64,000 nt of DNA from Bacteroidia bacterium (lineage in GTDB: Bacteria; Bacteroidota; Bacteroidia; CAIKAF01). Every line of letters starts with the position of its first letter. Position 1 is the first letter of the stretch. The notes below the pieces were generated by a model. It did no database searches, was not told where the DNA came from, and was given only the letters and a program-made list of their open reading frames with translations. A program made the position numbers and the translations under genes. Location of the stretch: the NCBI GenBank assembly GCA_016742095.1, contig JACVCJ010000016.1, positions 25,537-89,536 on the forward strand. The letters are read 5' to 3'. Below, piece by piece: positions 1 to 9,600 of the stretch.

Positions 1-249
1 CATAAAATTGTAGCCCTGTTCGTCTTTGTACAGGAACTGGTGCGGACGGCGTTCGATGGTCTGTATGTTTATCTTCTCGTCACCGCCGAAGGTATGGTCG
101 ATGAGTTTACCGGTGGTAAGACTTTTCAGTTTGGTACGCATGTTGGATGAACCGCGTCCGGTCTGAAAACGGAGAAATTCCACCACCACGAACAGGTCGT
201 TGTTATGCTCGATGCAAAGGCCGCGTTTGATATCTGCTACTGTTGCCAT
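1..249 (-). CDS. efp: Elongation factor P, N-terminal part (runs off window)
   Basis: EF-P binds ribosomes stalled on polyproline stretches and promotes peptide bond formation. The 83 visible residues start MATVADIKRGLCIEHNND and run through the KOW-like domain I into the start of the central OB domain (ERRPHQFLYKDEQGYNF). The tip loop, which enters the peptidyl-transferase centre, reads TGRGSSNMRTKLK instead of the usual PGKGxAFxRxKLK. The residue aligned with E. coli Lys34, the site of beta-lysylation, is therefore Arg32. The family assignment is secure from colinear similarity; the consequence of Arg32 is inference. The ATG lies about 20 nt after a TACTTTTG promoter element. The C-terminal part is outside the window, and no modification enzyme gene is visible nearby. 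Confidence 0.93.
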   Translation of the reverse strand, partial: MATVADIKRGLCIEHNNDLFVVVEFLRFQTGRGSSNMRTKLKSLTTGKLIDHTFGGDEKINIQTIERRPHQFLYKDEQGYNFM

Positions 250-268
250 AATTTAGTATAATAGAGTG

Positions 269-276
269 CAAAAGTA
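269..276 (-). promoter_or_regulatory. Probable -7 element of efp promoter (TACTTTTG)
   Basis: Reading the minus strand, TACTTTTG matches the Bacteroidota -7 consensus TAnnTTTG and lies about 20 nt before the efp ATG. No clear TTG box is seen 19-21 bp further upstream, so only the -7 element is supported. Confidence 0.45.
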
Positions 277-338
277 ATAATTATCTCCGAGCCGCGGAAG
301 GGGAGCGGCGGAATATACGGAGTGCTGCGAAAAGGCAT

Positions 339-371
339 AAAAAAAGCCCCAACAGAGACTGTTGAGGCTTC
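339..371 (-). terminator. Intrinsic terminator of the HU gene
   Basis: On the minus strand the arms AGCCTCAACAG and CTGTTGGGGCT pair with one mismatch around a 3-nt loop and are followed by a run of T. It lies just past the HU stop codon. Confidence 0.85.
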
Positions 372-387
372 CAAAAATGGTGTCAGA

Positions 388-669
388 TTACTTTTTAGCA
401 ACTGAAGCAGACAGATCAGCACCAGCTTTGAAACGTACCACTTTTTTCGCAGGGATTTTGATCTCTTTTCCTGTCTGTGGGTTACGTCCTGTGCGGGCTT
501 TGCGCTCAGATACAGAGAAAGAACCGAAACCTACCAGAGATACACGGCCGTCTTTCTTTTTCAGAGCAGCAGTAACTGCATCAGTGAAAGCATCTAATGC
601 TTTTTTTGAATCAGCCTTTGTCAGGCCGGCTTTTGATGCGATAGCATCAATCAATTCAGCTTTGTTCAT
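388..669 (-). CDS. hup: HU/IHF-family DNA-binding protein
   Basis: A 93-residue nucleoid protein that bends and compacts DNA as a dimer. It has the family layout: N-terminal helices (MNKAELIDAIASKAGLTKAD), the GFGSFSVSERKARTGRNPQTG signature with the R-x-G-R-N-P motif at the tip of the DNA-binding arm, then KEIKIPAKKVVRFKAG and a short lysine tail. Length is normal for HU (about 90 residues). It is monocistronic: its own promoter precedes it and an intrinsic terminator follows. Sequence alone does not separate HU from an IHF-like homodimer, but HU is the usual form in Bacteroidota. Confidence 0.96.
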   Translation of the reverse strand: MNKAELIDAIASKAGLTKADSKKALDAFTDAVTAALKKKDGRVSLVGFGSFSVSERKARTGRNPQTGKEIKIPAKKVVRFKAGADLSASVAKK

Positions 670-719
670 TTTTGATTTTGGTTTTTGGTTAATAACTTAG
701 TTATGAACGTTTATAGTAA

Positions 720-749
720 CAAATGTAGGCGCAATCTCAATCTGTGCAA
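720..749 (-). promoter_or_regulatory. Promoter of the HU gene (TTG-N19-TACATTTG)
   Basis: On the minus strand ATTG at the distal end is followed after 19 bp by TACATTTG, a good fit to the Bacteroidota -33/-7 consensus. The -7 element is about 50 nt upstream of the HU ATG. Confidence 0.65.
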
Positions 750-783
750 TAGGTGAAGGTAAAAAAAAGCTCTTTTTGTTAAT

Positions 784-829
784 AAAAACGGGCTTTTGTT
801 AATAACGCAGTCCCGTAAGCCCCGTTTTT
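784..829 (-). terminator. Probable terminator of fmt
   Basis: Minus-strand arms AAAACGGGGCTT and AAGCCCGTTTT pair with one bulged G around a loop of about 20 nt, and the distal arm runs into GTTTTTATT. It lies just after the fmt stop. The loop is long, so confidence is moderate. Confidence 0.5.
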
Positions 830-841
830 AACGGTTTTTTA

Positions 842-1801
842 CTATTCAACAGCGGTGTAAACCTTGCCAGCATTGGGAAAATTCCGCATGCCTCTCAGGA
901 AATCGGCTGCAGGCATACGTTTTTTGCCTTCGGCCTGTAATTCGTTTATGCGTATGCTGCCGTCCGCCGCGTGCAGGTAAATACCTGTTTTACCGTCGCT
1001 TGTATAGGTTCCGGGCGTTCCCTGTACATCGTATGCCGGTTCGGCGCTGAATATTTTCAGCATCTGTATCTTCCCGGTACCCGGGTCCCAGTAAATACGT
1101 GCCCCGGGGTAAGGGCTCAGTCCGCGTACCTTATTATATATGTTTCGTATGTGGTCTTCCAGGTCCAGGATACAATCCTCGGGGAAGATCTTGGGTGCGG
1201 CGGGCAATGCATCGCTGTTCACGGGCTGCGGCTGCGGCTGTATCTCCCCTTTTTCCAGTCCGTCTATGGTGCGTGCAATGAGCGGGCCCCCGGCCATCAT
1301 CAGGCGGTCGTGCAGGCTTCCGGCGTCTTCGTCCGGACCGATCTCGAGGCTTTCGCTCAGCAGGATATTACCGGTATCTATTTTATCGTCGATCAGGAAG
1401 GTGGTAAGGCCCGTACGGGTCTCTCCGTTCATAACGGCGTGGTTAATGGGCGCTGCTCCCCGGTAGGCGGGCAGGAGAGAGGCGTGCAGGTTAAAGGTGC
1501 CCAGGCGCGGAATTTTCCACACCGACCGTGGCAGCATGCGAAAGGCCACCACCACCATTACATCGGGCCGCAGGGCTTCCAGGGCCTGTATAAAGGCTTC
1601 GTCGCGCAGTTTTTCGGGTTGCAGTACGGGTATGTTGTATTGCAGGGCGGTCTTTTTTACCTCACTTTCGTGCAGCTGCAGCCCGCGTCCGGCCGGTCTG
1701 TCGGGAACGGTGACCACGGCAGATACGTTATAGCCGTTACGCAGCAGGTATTCGAGCTGGGTGGCCGCAAAAGCCGGCGTACCCATAAAAACTATATTCA
1801 T
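842..1801 (-). CDS. fmt: Methionyl-tRNA formyltransferase
   Basis: Transfers a formyl group from 10-formyl-tetrahydrofolate to Met-tRNA(fMet), making the initiator tRNA. The 319 residues match the usual length of about 315. The N-terminal formyltransferase domain (about 1-200) starts MNIVFMGTPAFA and carries the catalytic Asn-Leu-His of FNLHASLLPAYRGAAPI and the Asp-bearing loop DDKIDTGNILL. The smaller C-terminal tRNA-binding domain follows (NKVRGLSPYPGARIYW). The gene is divergent from transketolase with 105 nt between starts. A TACCTTTG promoter element ends only 4 nt before the ATG, so the mRNA is probably leaderless. Confidence 0.97.
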   Translation of the reverse strand: MNIVFMGTPAFAATQLEYLLRNGYNVSAVVTVPDRPAGRGLQLHESEVKKTALQYNIPVLQPEKLRDEAFIQALEALRPDVMVVVAFRMLPRSVWKIPRLGTFNLHASLLPAYRGAAPINHAVMNGETRTGLTTFLIDDKIDTGNILLSESLEIGPDEDAGSLHDRLMMAGGPLIARTIDGLEKGEIQPQPQPVNSDALPAAPKIFPEDCILDLEDHIRNIYNKVRGLSPYPGARIYWDPGTGKIQMLKIFSAEPAYDVQGTPGTYTSDGKTGIYLHAADGSIRINELQAEGKKRMPAADFLRGMRNFPNAGKVYTAVE

Positions 1802-1805
1802 GGCA

Positions 1806-1833
1806 CAAAGGTAAACGATTTCGGGAGCGGCAA
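1806..1833 (-). promoter_or_regulatory. fmt promoter, probably giving a leaderless mRNA
   Basis: The -7 element TACCTTTG (1806-1813, minus strand) is a perfect TAnnTTTG, and a TTG lies 17 bp upstream (1831-1833). Only TGCC separates the -7 element from the ATG, so transcription should begin at or next to the start codon. Confidence 0.6.
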
Positions 1834-1871
1834 CCGCAAAAGCACTGTGGATAACAGGCTGAAATATTGTT

Positions 1872-1902
1872 TTTGTGGTTCGGATGTTAAGCTTTAGTTT
1901 TG
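1872..1902 (+). promoter_or_regulatory. Transketolase promoter TTTG-N19-TAGTTTTG, leaderless
   Basis: TTTG (1872-1875), 19 bp, then TAGTTTTG (1895-1902): an ideal Bacteroidota promoter. The ATG at 1907 is 5 nt after the -7 element, so the predicted transcription start falls at the start codon and leaves no room for a ribosome-binding site. Confidence 0.75.
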
Positions 1903-1906
1903 CATC

Positions 1907-2770
1907 ATGAATCCCTACAGTATTTCGCAGGAAAAATTACCTGAGCTGTGCCGGCAGGTCCGCCGCGACATTGTACGTATGGTACACGCCGTAAATTCAG
2001 GTCACCCGGGCGGTTCGCTCGGATGTGCCGAGTTCTTTACGGCACTTTACGGAAGTATTATGAAGCACGATCCTTCGTCTTTTCAGATGGACGGTATCGG
2101 CGAGGATATCTTTATCCTGTCCAACGGGCACATTTCTCCGGTATGGTACAGTATACTGGCCCGCACGGGGTATTTCCCGGTGAGCGAACTGGCCACTTTC
2201 CGCAAGCTGGATTCACGCCTGCAGGGGCATCCGGCAACGGCCGAACACCTGGAAGGGGTGCGTGTGGCCTCCGGTTCCCTGGGGCAGGGTCTTTCCGTAG
2301 CGCTGGGCGCCGCCCTGGCCAAGAAACTGAACGGGGACGACCGCCGCGTATTTACCCTGCACGGCGACGGTGAACTGCAGGAAGGCCAGATATGGGAAGC
2401 CGCCCTGGCCGCCCCCAATATGAAAGCCGACAACCTGATCTGTACCGTTGACTGGAACGGACGCCAGATCGACGGCGATACCGATAAGGTAATGCCCCTG
2501 GGCGATCTGAAAGCCAAGTTCGAGGCCTTCGGATGGCTGGTATTCGTGATCGAAAAAGGGAACGACCTGGCCGAGGTAACGGCCGGTCTGCAACGTGCCG
2601 TGGACGCTTCGGGCAAAGGCCGCCCCGTAATGAACCTGATGCGCACCGAAATGGGCGCCGGGGTGGACTTTATGATGGGCTCACACAAATGGCACGGCGT
2701 AGCCCCGAACGACGAACAGCTGCAGAGCGCCCTGGGCCAGCTGCAGGAAACTTCATTCGGCGATTATTAA
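1907..2770 (+). CDS. Transketolase, N-terminal (thiamine-diphosphate-binding) subunit
   Basis: Half of a split transketolase, which moves two-carbon units between sugar phosphates in the non-oxidative pentose phosphate pathway. The 287 residues match the TPP-binding domain of full-length enzymes: MVHAVNSGHPGGSLG near residue 25, SNGHISPVWYSIL, GSLGQGLSVALGAAL, and the TPP/metal motif GDGELQEGQIWEA followed by DWNGRQIDG. The pyrimidine-binding half is the next gene, 21 nt downstream, so the two form an operon and almost certainly one enzyme. The upstream ATG is chosen because the promoter abuts it and family members begin about 20 residues before the MVHAVNSGHPGG motif. Confidence 0.95.
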   Translation: MNPYSISQEKLPELCRQVRRDIVRMVHAVNSGHPGGSLGCAEFFTALYGSIMKHDPSSFQMDGIGEDIFILSNGHISPVWYSILARTGYFPVSELATFRKLDSRLQGHPATAEHLEGVRVASGSLGQGLSVALGAALAKKLNGDDRRVFTLHGDGELQEGQIWEAALAAPNMKADNLICTVDWNGRQIDGDTDKVMPLGDLKAKFEAFGWLVFVIEKGNDLAEVTAGLQRAVDASGKGRPVMNLMRTEMGAGVDFMMGSHKWHGVAPNDEQLQSALGQLQETSFGDY

Positions 2771-2791
2771 TCCCTTAAACTGTAAACGATC

Positions 2792-3748
2792 ATGACCAGA
2801 TACGAAAGCAAAGGAAATAAAGATACCCGCTCGGGTTTCGGTGACGGACTCGCCGAACTCGGACGTACCAATAAAGAAGTGGTGGCCCTGTGTGCCGACC
2901 TTACCGGTTCGCTCAAAATGGACACGTTTGCCAGAGAGAATCCCGAACGTTTTTTCCAGGTGGGCATTGCCGAGGCCAATATGATGGGCATGGCGGCCGG
3001 CCTTACGATCGGCGGCAAGATACCTTTTACGGGCACGTTCGCCAATTTCAGCACGGGCCGCGTGTACGACCAGATCCGCCAGTCGATCGCCTACAGCGGT
3101 AAGAACGTAAAAATAGCCGCTTCGCACGCCGGACTTACCCTGGGCGAAGATGGTGCCACACACCAGATCCTGGAAGATATCGGACTGATGAAAATGCTGC
3201 CCGGCATGACGGTGATCTGCCCGGCAGATTATACACAGACAAAACAGGCCACCATTGCCAGTGCCGCCTGGGAAGGCCCGGTCTACCTGCGTTTCGGCCG
3301 TCCGGCCTGGCCGGTTTTTATCCCGGAAGATATGCCGTTCGAGATCGGTAAGGCCCAGCTGCTTTCCGAAGGGACGGACGTAAGCATCATTGCCTGCGGA
3401 CACATGGTATGGCTTGCCCTGCAGGCCTGCGAAACACTGGAAAAAGAAGGTATTTCGGCCGAGGTGATCAACCTGCACACCATTAAACCGCTGGATACGG
3501 AAGCCCTGTTAAAGAGTATACGTAAAACATGCTGCGTGGTTACGGCCGAAGAACACAATATCTGGGGTGGTCTGGGTGAGACCATTTCCGGTCTGCTGGT
3601 GCGCGAACTGCCGGTACCCCAGGAATTTGTAGCCGTGAACGATACCTTCGGCGAAAGCGGTACGCCTATGCAACTGCTCGAGAAATACGGACTGAATGCC
3701 GAAAGCATTGTTTCCGCAGCCCGCAGGGCGATTGAGCGTAAAGGGTAA
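2792..3748 (+). CDS. Transketolase, C-terminal (pyrimidine-binding) subunit
   Basis: Second half of the split transketolase, 318 residues. It has the pyrimidine-binding domain ([14 protein letters not shown], then [19 protein letters not shown] with the Glu that activates the thiazolium cofactor). The loop [19 protein letters not shown] follows, then the C-terminal domain ([22 protein letters not shown] segment, [16 protein letters not shown]). It ends IERKG, giving the two subunits together a size close to one full-length enzyme. It is cotranscribed with the N-terminal subunit. Deoxyxylulose-phosphate synthase is also related, but the split layout and motifs favour transketolase. Confidence 0.95.
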   Translation: MTRYESKGNKDTRSGFGDGLAELGRTNKEVVALCADLTGSLKMDTFARENPERFFQVGIAEANMMGMAAGLTIGGKIPFTGTFANFSTGRVYDQIRQSIAYSGKNVKIAASHAGLTLGEDGATHQILEDIGLMKMLPGMTVICPADYTQTKQATIASAAWEGPVYLRFGRPAWPVFIPEDMPFEIGKAQLLSEGTDVSIIACGHMVWLALQACETLEKEGISAEVINLHTIKPLDTEALLKSIRKTCCVVTAEEHNIWGGLGETISGLLVRELPVPQEFVAVNDTFGESGTPMQLLEKYGLNAESIVSAARRAIERKG

Positions 3749-3832
3749 TCTACTGATTCAGTAGGGATTGAATCCTTGTTAAAAGGATTTAATTTTTTAG
3801 CTCTCATTGTTTTATTTAATGAAATGTTTATA

Positions 3833-3840
3833 TACATTTG
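3833..3840 (+). promoter_or_regulatory. -7 element TACATTTG before the Omp28-like gene
   Basis: TACATTTG fits TAnnTTTG and lies 24 nt before the ATG at 3864. The nearest TTG (3807-3809) is 23 bp upstream, slightly beyond the preferred spacing. Confidence 0.5.
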
Positions 3841-3863
3841 ATGAAAACTAAACGTTGAGAGAC

Positions 3864-5774
3864 ATGAAAAAAAGTTTACTCTTTGCAGGCTTGTGCCTGG
3901 GGGCTATTAACTTAGCCAGCGCTCAGATCTTTTCTGAAAATTTTAACGGAGTTCCGCTTACAGGCGGTACAGGTGTTTTACCTGCAGGCTGGGCCCAGTA
4001 CAATGTAGACGGGCTTACGCCTGCTTCTGCAACCTCTTATATGGGTACATCGGCCTGGGTGGTACGCGCCCAGAGCGGTAACAATGTAGCAACCAGTACC
4101 AGCTGGTATAATCCGGCCGGTGTTTCCAACGACTGGATGGTTACTCCCGCCATCACTATTCCCAATACGGGCAACCCATACCTGCGATTTAAAGAAATGG
4201 CCTTCGAAGCTGCCTATGCAGACGGATACCGTGTATTTATCTCCACTACCGGTAACACGGTGGCCGATTTCACGAATCCTCCCGTATTAACGGTTGCTGC
4301 CGCCAATGCTACCGGACTTACCACCAAACTGGTGAACCTGTCCGGCAATATGGGCCAGACCATCTATATCGCTTTCCAGAACAACAGCAACGATAAGAAC
4401 CTGCTGTTCATCGACGATGTGGAAGTGGTTGACCTGCCGGCTTACGATGCCCGCCTCAACAGCATCAACCTGCCGCGCTACGGTGTAGTGAACACCAATA
4501 CGTCTATGATACTGAACGTAAGCAATGACGGTTCTCAGGCCATTACCAGCCTTACCATCGACTGGAACGACGGAGCCGCTCACAGCGCTACCATCAGCGG
4601 TCTGAACATTGCCCCGGGCGCTTCGGCCAACGTTACGCACACTACACCGGTGAACTATTCCACCGTGGAAGAAAAAACCATCAACGTAAACATTACACAG
4701 GTAAATGCCAATACCGATGCCGTTCCGGCCAACAACACCGGCACAAGCCGTTTCAACTCCACCAGCTCTGCTCCCGATAAAGGCGTGCTGATCGAGGAAG
4801 GTACGGGTACATGGTGCGGATGGTGCCCGCGTGGTGCCATTGCCATGGAGTACATGTACGATACATACGGTTCACAGGGTTTCATCGGTATTGCCGTGCA
4901 CAACCAGGACCCGATGACCGTTTCTGCCTATGACAATGCTGCCAACTTCGGCGGTTACCCCAGCTGCAACGTAGACCGTACGATCCTGGACGCTTCCGTA
5001 TCACAGGGTCTGTTCGAACAATACTTCGCTGCCCGTAAAGACCTGCCGGTTCCGGCTTCTATTACCATTGCCCCGACCATCAGCGGTCAGGACATCACCA
5101 TCCCGGTATCTGCCCAGTTCGTTACGAAATTTGCCGCTGCTAACTTCCGCCTGGCCGTTGTAGTGGTTGAAGACGATGTTACCGGTACTTCTTCCGGTTA
5201 TAACCAGACCAACTATTATGCCGGCAATGCCAATGGCCCGATGGGTGGTTATGAGTCTAAACCCGATCCGGTTCCGGCTGCCGATATGGTATACGATCAC
5301 GTAGGCCGCGCCCTGCTTGGAGGTTACAACGGACAGACAGGAAGCGTTCCGGCTGCCATCAGCGACGGACAGACTGCCAGCTACACCTTCAACTACACCG
5401 TGCCTGCCACCAGTGACATGGCCCAGATCAAACTGGTTGCCCTGCTCATTGACCAGGCCGACGGTTCTGTGGTAAATGCCAAAGAAGTAAAAGCCCAGGG
5501 TGGTGTTGCCGTGGAAGAGAAAGACGAGAACGCTTTCAGCTTTAACATATACCCGAACCCGAGCACCGATTTCCTGAACGTAAGCCTGGAAAACAACAGC
5601 AACGTGAACACACTTACAGTGGTGGACATGAACGGTAAAGTGGTTTACACACGCGAGATCAGCGGTTCTGAGAACCTGCTCAGCGTTCCGGTATCCCAGC
5701 TGTCTAAAGGCAACTACCTGATCAGCGTTTCAGGTGCCGCTGCCAGCTACACCAAAGTATTCGTGAAAAACTGA
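3864..5774 (+). CDS. T9SS type A cargo with jellyroll and Omp28-like domains
   Basis: Secreted or surface protein of 636 residues. The start is ATG 3864, which gives a clean signal peptide (MKKSLLFAGLCLGAINLASAQ); an upstream in-frame TTG is less likely. Residues about 20-190 resemble the choice-of-anchor J/cleaved adhesin jellyroll (ENFNG, NDWMVTPAI, RVFISTTGN, FIDDVEV). A linker CARDB-like beta domain follows, then an Omp28-type region containing EEGTGTWCGWCPRGAIAM near residue 315, a thioredoxin-like CxxC site. The last ~80 residues are a type A sorting domain (FNIYPNPSTDFLNVSL ... VFVKN). Whether the CGWC pair is redox-active is not shown by sequence. It is monocistronic and followed by a terminator. 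Confidence 0.9.
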   Translation: MKKSLLFAGLCLGAINLASAQIFSENFNGVPLTGGTGVLPAGWAQYNVDGLTPASATSYMGTSAWVVRAQSGNNVATSTSWYNPAGVSNDWMVTPAITIPNTGNPYLRFKEMAFEAAYADGYRVFISTTGNTVADFTNPPVLTVAAANATGLTTKLVNLSGNMGQTIYIAFQNNSNDKNLLFIDDVEVVDLPAYDARLNSINLPRYGVVNTNTSMILNVSNDGSQAITSLTIDWNDGAAHSATISGLNIAPGASANVTHTTPVNYSTVEEKTINVNITQVNANTDAVPANNTGTSRFNSTSSAPDKGVLIEEGTGTWCGWCPRGAIAMEYMYDTYGSQGFIGIAVHNQDPMTVSAYDNAANFGGYPSCNVDRTILDASVSQGLFEQYFAARKDLPVPASITIAPTISGQDITIPVSAQFVTKFAAANFRLAVVVVEDDVTGTSSGYNQTNYYAGNANGPMGGYESKPDPVPAADMVYDHVGRALLGGYNGQTGSVPAAISDGQTASYTFNYTVPATSDMAQIKLVALLIDQADGSVVNAKEVKAQGGVAVEEKDENAFSFNIYPNPSTDFLNVSLENNSNVNTLTVVDMNGKVVYTREISGSENLLSVPVSQLSKGNYLISVSGAAASYTKVFVKN

Positions 5775-5799
5775 TCCGTATACATAATTTTTACAGAAG

Positions 5800-5830
5800 A
5801 CCGTCCTGCCTACAGCGGGGCGGTTTTTTT
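5800..5830 (+). terminator. Intrinsic terminator
   Basis: ACCGTCCTGC pairs with GCGGGGCGGT (with G-U pairs) around CTACA, followed by seven T. It ends the Omp28-like gene. Confidence 0.85.
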
Positions 5831-5955
5831 ATTTTTCTCTGCGGAACGGACCCGCAACATGCCGGGAAAGGACGGCAGGGCGATGTTAATTTCTTAAGGA
5901 ACGCCCTGTGGACGGGACTTGTTTTATGTATTTATAAAATCTGGTATACAGTGTA

Positions 5956-5984
5956 TTGCGGATTTATAAAAAAGATTATTTTTG
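5956..5984 (+). promoter_or_regulatory. Promoter TTG-N18-TATTTTTG
   Basis: TTG (5956-5958) and TATTTTTG (5977-5984) are 18 bp apart. This would give a leader of about 75 nt before ATG 6065 for the small secreted protein and the large T9SS gene behind it. Confidence 0.6.
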
Positions 5985-6064
5985 TAACATCATCTCTTAT
6001 CTCTTTTGATGTTAAACTCCAAAAAGAAAAACACTCTACACACCAAATAACCTCTTTTATTAGT

Positions 6065-6625
6065 ATGATGATCAGATTAGCACAGATTTTGTCTGTTGTA
6101 GTGGTATGCATGCATACGGCAACAGCATCGTTCGCGCAACAGAGCGCTTCCCAGGGAACCTATGCGAGTCCCGAACTAAAGGAGAAAGCAGAACGCGAAG
6201 CACGCGAAAAAGGCACGGTACCTGCGGCCGGTGCAGAGAAAACTCCCGGGCCGGAAAAAGCACAGGTACTGCCGGATTTTACGGGTTATATGAGCCTGGT
6301 CTCGGTAGAAGCGATGAACATAGCGGCCGGTTATACGCCGGAACAGGAAAGCGGTTTCCGTACCGATGCACGATCGGAATTCGAACTGAACGACGGCAAA
6401 CTGGACCTTTCGGCAGGGAAATTGTTTTTTATTAAACGTTTACAGGGCGGAGAACTGCGCGAATTCAGCCTGGAACGCCAGGGTAGCCAGCTCCGGGTCG
6501 TCTGCGCCACCTGCGTTATTCCGCCTTTTACCATCGTGGAAGAGTCGGCGGCGAAAGTGATACTCGATATCCCCTCGCAGGATGAGGACGCCCGGTTCAG
6601 TTACCGTTACACATTTGTAAAATAA
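6065..6625 (+). CDS. Small secreted protein of unknown function
   Basis: 186 residues beginning at a double ATG (MMIRLAQILSVVVVCMHTATASFAQQ), a typical signal peptide. In-frame sequence further upstream lies inside the promoter and leader and is not taken as coding. A charged linker (ELKEKAEREAREKG, PEKAQVLPDF) is followed by a compact C-terminal half with two cysteines (VVCATCVIPP). No family was recognised and there is no T9SS signal at the C terminus (SYRYTFVK). It lies 23 nt upstream of the 1376-residue T9SS gene and shares its promoter, so it may be an accessory of that protein; this is inference from position only. Confidence 0.8.
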   Translation: MMIRLAQILSVVVVCMHTATASFAQQSASQGTYASPELKEKAEREAREKGTVPAAGAEKTPGPEKAQVLPDFTGYMSLVSVEAMNIAAGYTPEQESGFRTDARSEFELNDGKLDLSAGKLFFIKRLQGGELREFSLERQGSQLRVVCATCVIPPFTIVEESAAKVILDIPSQDEDARFSYRYTFVK

Positions 6626-6648
6626 ACCCACCAACCCTCTTTCATACC

Positions 6649-9600
6649 ATGAAGCAAATAACACTTCTATCCGCACTCTTTTTATGTTCCCAATCCGTAT
6701 TCAGCCAGCTGGCCGAAGCCACTTTCAGCGTACGCACGGTAAGTGTGACCAGCTACGAAGGCGGAGTAGGCGGGAATTGCTGGGAATCCGGCGATGAGGA
6801 CTATACGGCCAATATCTGGTTCCGCGATAATGTAAATACGGGCTGGTCGGGAGTTACCTGCCAGCAGGGAGCGGCCAACGGTAATGCCACCTATGCCGTG
6901 GACCAGTTCCTGGGTACGCGCAGCAATACCTCCAGTTGGATCGACCCTATCCTCGAAGCCTGGGAAGACGACGGCGACCGTTGTAACCGGGGCAGCGGTG
7001 ATGACTGCCAGCTGGGCGCCACCGACTTTGCCGATGTGTATTACCGCGACCTGGCCTATCCTTCGAACAACAGCTATTATTCTTTCAGCGGTACCCAGTG
7101 GGGCAATGGCGATCATAAGTTCGGCATACGATTCACCTGGAGATATTCCGGCAGCCAGAATGCGATATATCCTTCCTGTAACAGCCAGTCGGCAGGATAC
7201 AGCTCGGGTACCGTCAAATCCTGGTCGACGTATCTTACCGCAGGCAGGACCTACCGTTTTGGTACCTGCGGGGCCGGGGAGGATACGTATCTGCGTATAT
7301 ACGGTTCCGATGGCTATACCATAGTGGCTTCGGCTGACGATAACGGCCCCCTGTGCTCAGGAACGGCGGCTTCGCTCGACTATACGGCCGGTTCTTCGGG
7401 CTGGTATTATGTAGAGGTTTCCAGGTACTCAAGGGCCGCACTTACGGTCAACGGCACGCTTACGTACGAAGATATCACACCGGCCCCGGGCAATCCGGCC
7501 ACATTCGGCAATAACCAGTGGCTGGTATATGGCTATACAGGTGGTAACAACAGCCTGAACGGCGAATATTCCGGTTACTATACCGAAACGGCTCTTTCGT
7601 ACAATTCACTCAACCGCTGGGGTACCAACGGATCTCCTTCCGATGCCAGTGGCTGGCAGGGCTGTTATGTTCCGGCGGATTACCATGTGGTGGTATCCAA
7701 GCGCCAGGGTTTTCCCTGCGGCATATACAGCTTCGATATTCCTACACACGACGACGATATCATCATATACGTGAACGGGGTGCAGGTCTACACCCACGTA
7801 GGCTGCTGCGACGTCCACACCAACGTGTGGACGGGACTGCTTACGTCCACCTCTACTGTGGAAGTGCGGCACCTGGACGGGGTGGGAGGCTCCAGCCAGT
7901 CACTCACGCTCAATAATATTACCACGGCATTCAATGCCGGCAGCATCGGGGGGATCAGCAATACCAGCGTCTGCAGCGGTACAGACCCGGGCGCGTTCAC
8001 CAGTACGGCTGCCGCTTCGGGAAGTACTTCGGCCTATGCAACACCGTCTTACCAGTGGGAATCATCCACTACAAGCGGAACTTCCGGTTTCAGCAATATA
8101 AGTGGACAGACGGGCCTCACGTACGATCCGCCGGCGCTTACCCAGAGCACCTGGTTCCGCCGCCGCGCTACGGACGCCTGCGGTAATGTGCTTTATTCCA
8201 ATGTGGTACAGGTGCTGGTGACGACTAGCGCCACACTCAGTTCCACCTATACAAATGAGAGCTGTCCTTCCGCCAATAACGGCAGCATCAATGTAAGTTT
8301 AAGCGGTGGTATGTCCAATGTGCGTTACATCCGTATACAGCAGAACAAGACCGACGGCGACGCCTTTATCAACCTGGCTGAACTGCAGGCTTACGAAATT
8401 TTTACCGGCACCAATGTGGCCCTGAATAAAACCACCAGCAGCAACAGTGTATACAATCCCTCCTTTGTTTCGGCCAATTTTGTGAACGGAAATACCGGAG
8501 ACCTGTATCACTCAGCGGGTACAGGTACGAATGAATGGGTGGAGATCGACCTGGGAGCCGGTTACAACCTGGACAATATACGTATCTGGAACCGCAGTGA
8601 TTGTTGTTTTAACCGTGCATCGAACCTGCAGCTGATCCTTCGGAACACGTCCAATTCCGTGGTATATTCACAACAGGTGGACGTGCAGCAGGGCATAAAC
8701 AGCCAGGCCTCACCGGTGTTCAATGTTCTTGACCTGAACTGGGCAGACGGAGCTACCGGCTTTAACCGCACCGGTCTGGATGCGGGCAGCTATACCATTA
8801 ACTATGCCGATGCGGCGGGTTGTACAGCCTCACATAACCGGGTGATCGGCACCACCAATACGGAATCGGTGGCCCCGACGGCGATCACCGGTACCACCAC
8901 CATCTGTGCCGGTGGCAGCACTACGCTCACCCTTTCGGGCGGCACTGCGGGAAGCGGAGCCGTGGCTCAGTGGTTCAGCGGCAGCTGCGGCAGCACGGTG
9001 ATCGGTACGGGCAACAGCATCAGTGTATCTCCTACGGTGAATACCACGTATTTTGTACGCTATGCGGGCACCTGTAACACCACCACCTGCGCTTCGGTAG
9101 CGGTAACGGTAAACAGCCCATCGGTAGCGCCGACCGCTATCAGTGGCACCACTACGATCTGTGCCGGAGGCAGCACTACGCTCACGCTTTCGGGCGGCAC
9201 TGCGGGCACCGGTGCAGTAGCCCAGTGGTTCAGCGGCAGCTGCGGCAGCACGGTGATCGGTACGGGCAACAGCATCAGCGTATCGCCTACGGTGAATACT
9301 ACCTATTTTGTACGCTATGCGGGCACCTGTAACACCACCACCTGTGCATCGGTAGCGGTAACAGTAAATACGGCACCCGCCGCCTTTACTCCTTCGGTAC
9401 TTACCTCCACACCGCTGTGTTACCGCGGGAATGCGCAGATATCCAGCGGCGGCAGCCAGTCGGGAGTTACGTACCAGCTGCGCGACAATACGACCAATGT
9501 GGGCGCATCACAGGCGGGTAACGGATCGGCACTCACGTTCCTGAGCACCAACCTTACGGCCGGCAGCAGTACCTATAACATACTGGCCTCTACGGGCGCG

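Noticed and set aside
362..700. Plus-strand ORF opposite the HU gene
   Set aside because: It starts inside the HU terminator and reads through the HU promoter; HU on the minus strand is unambiguous.
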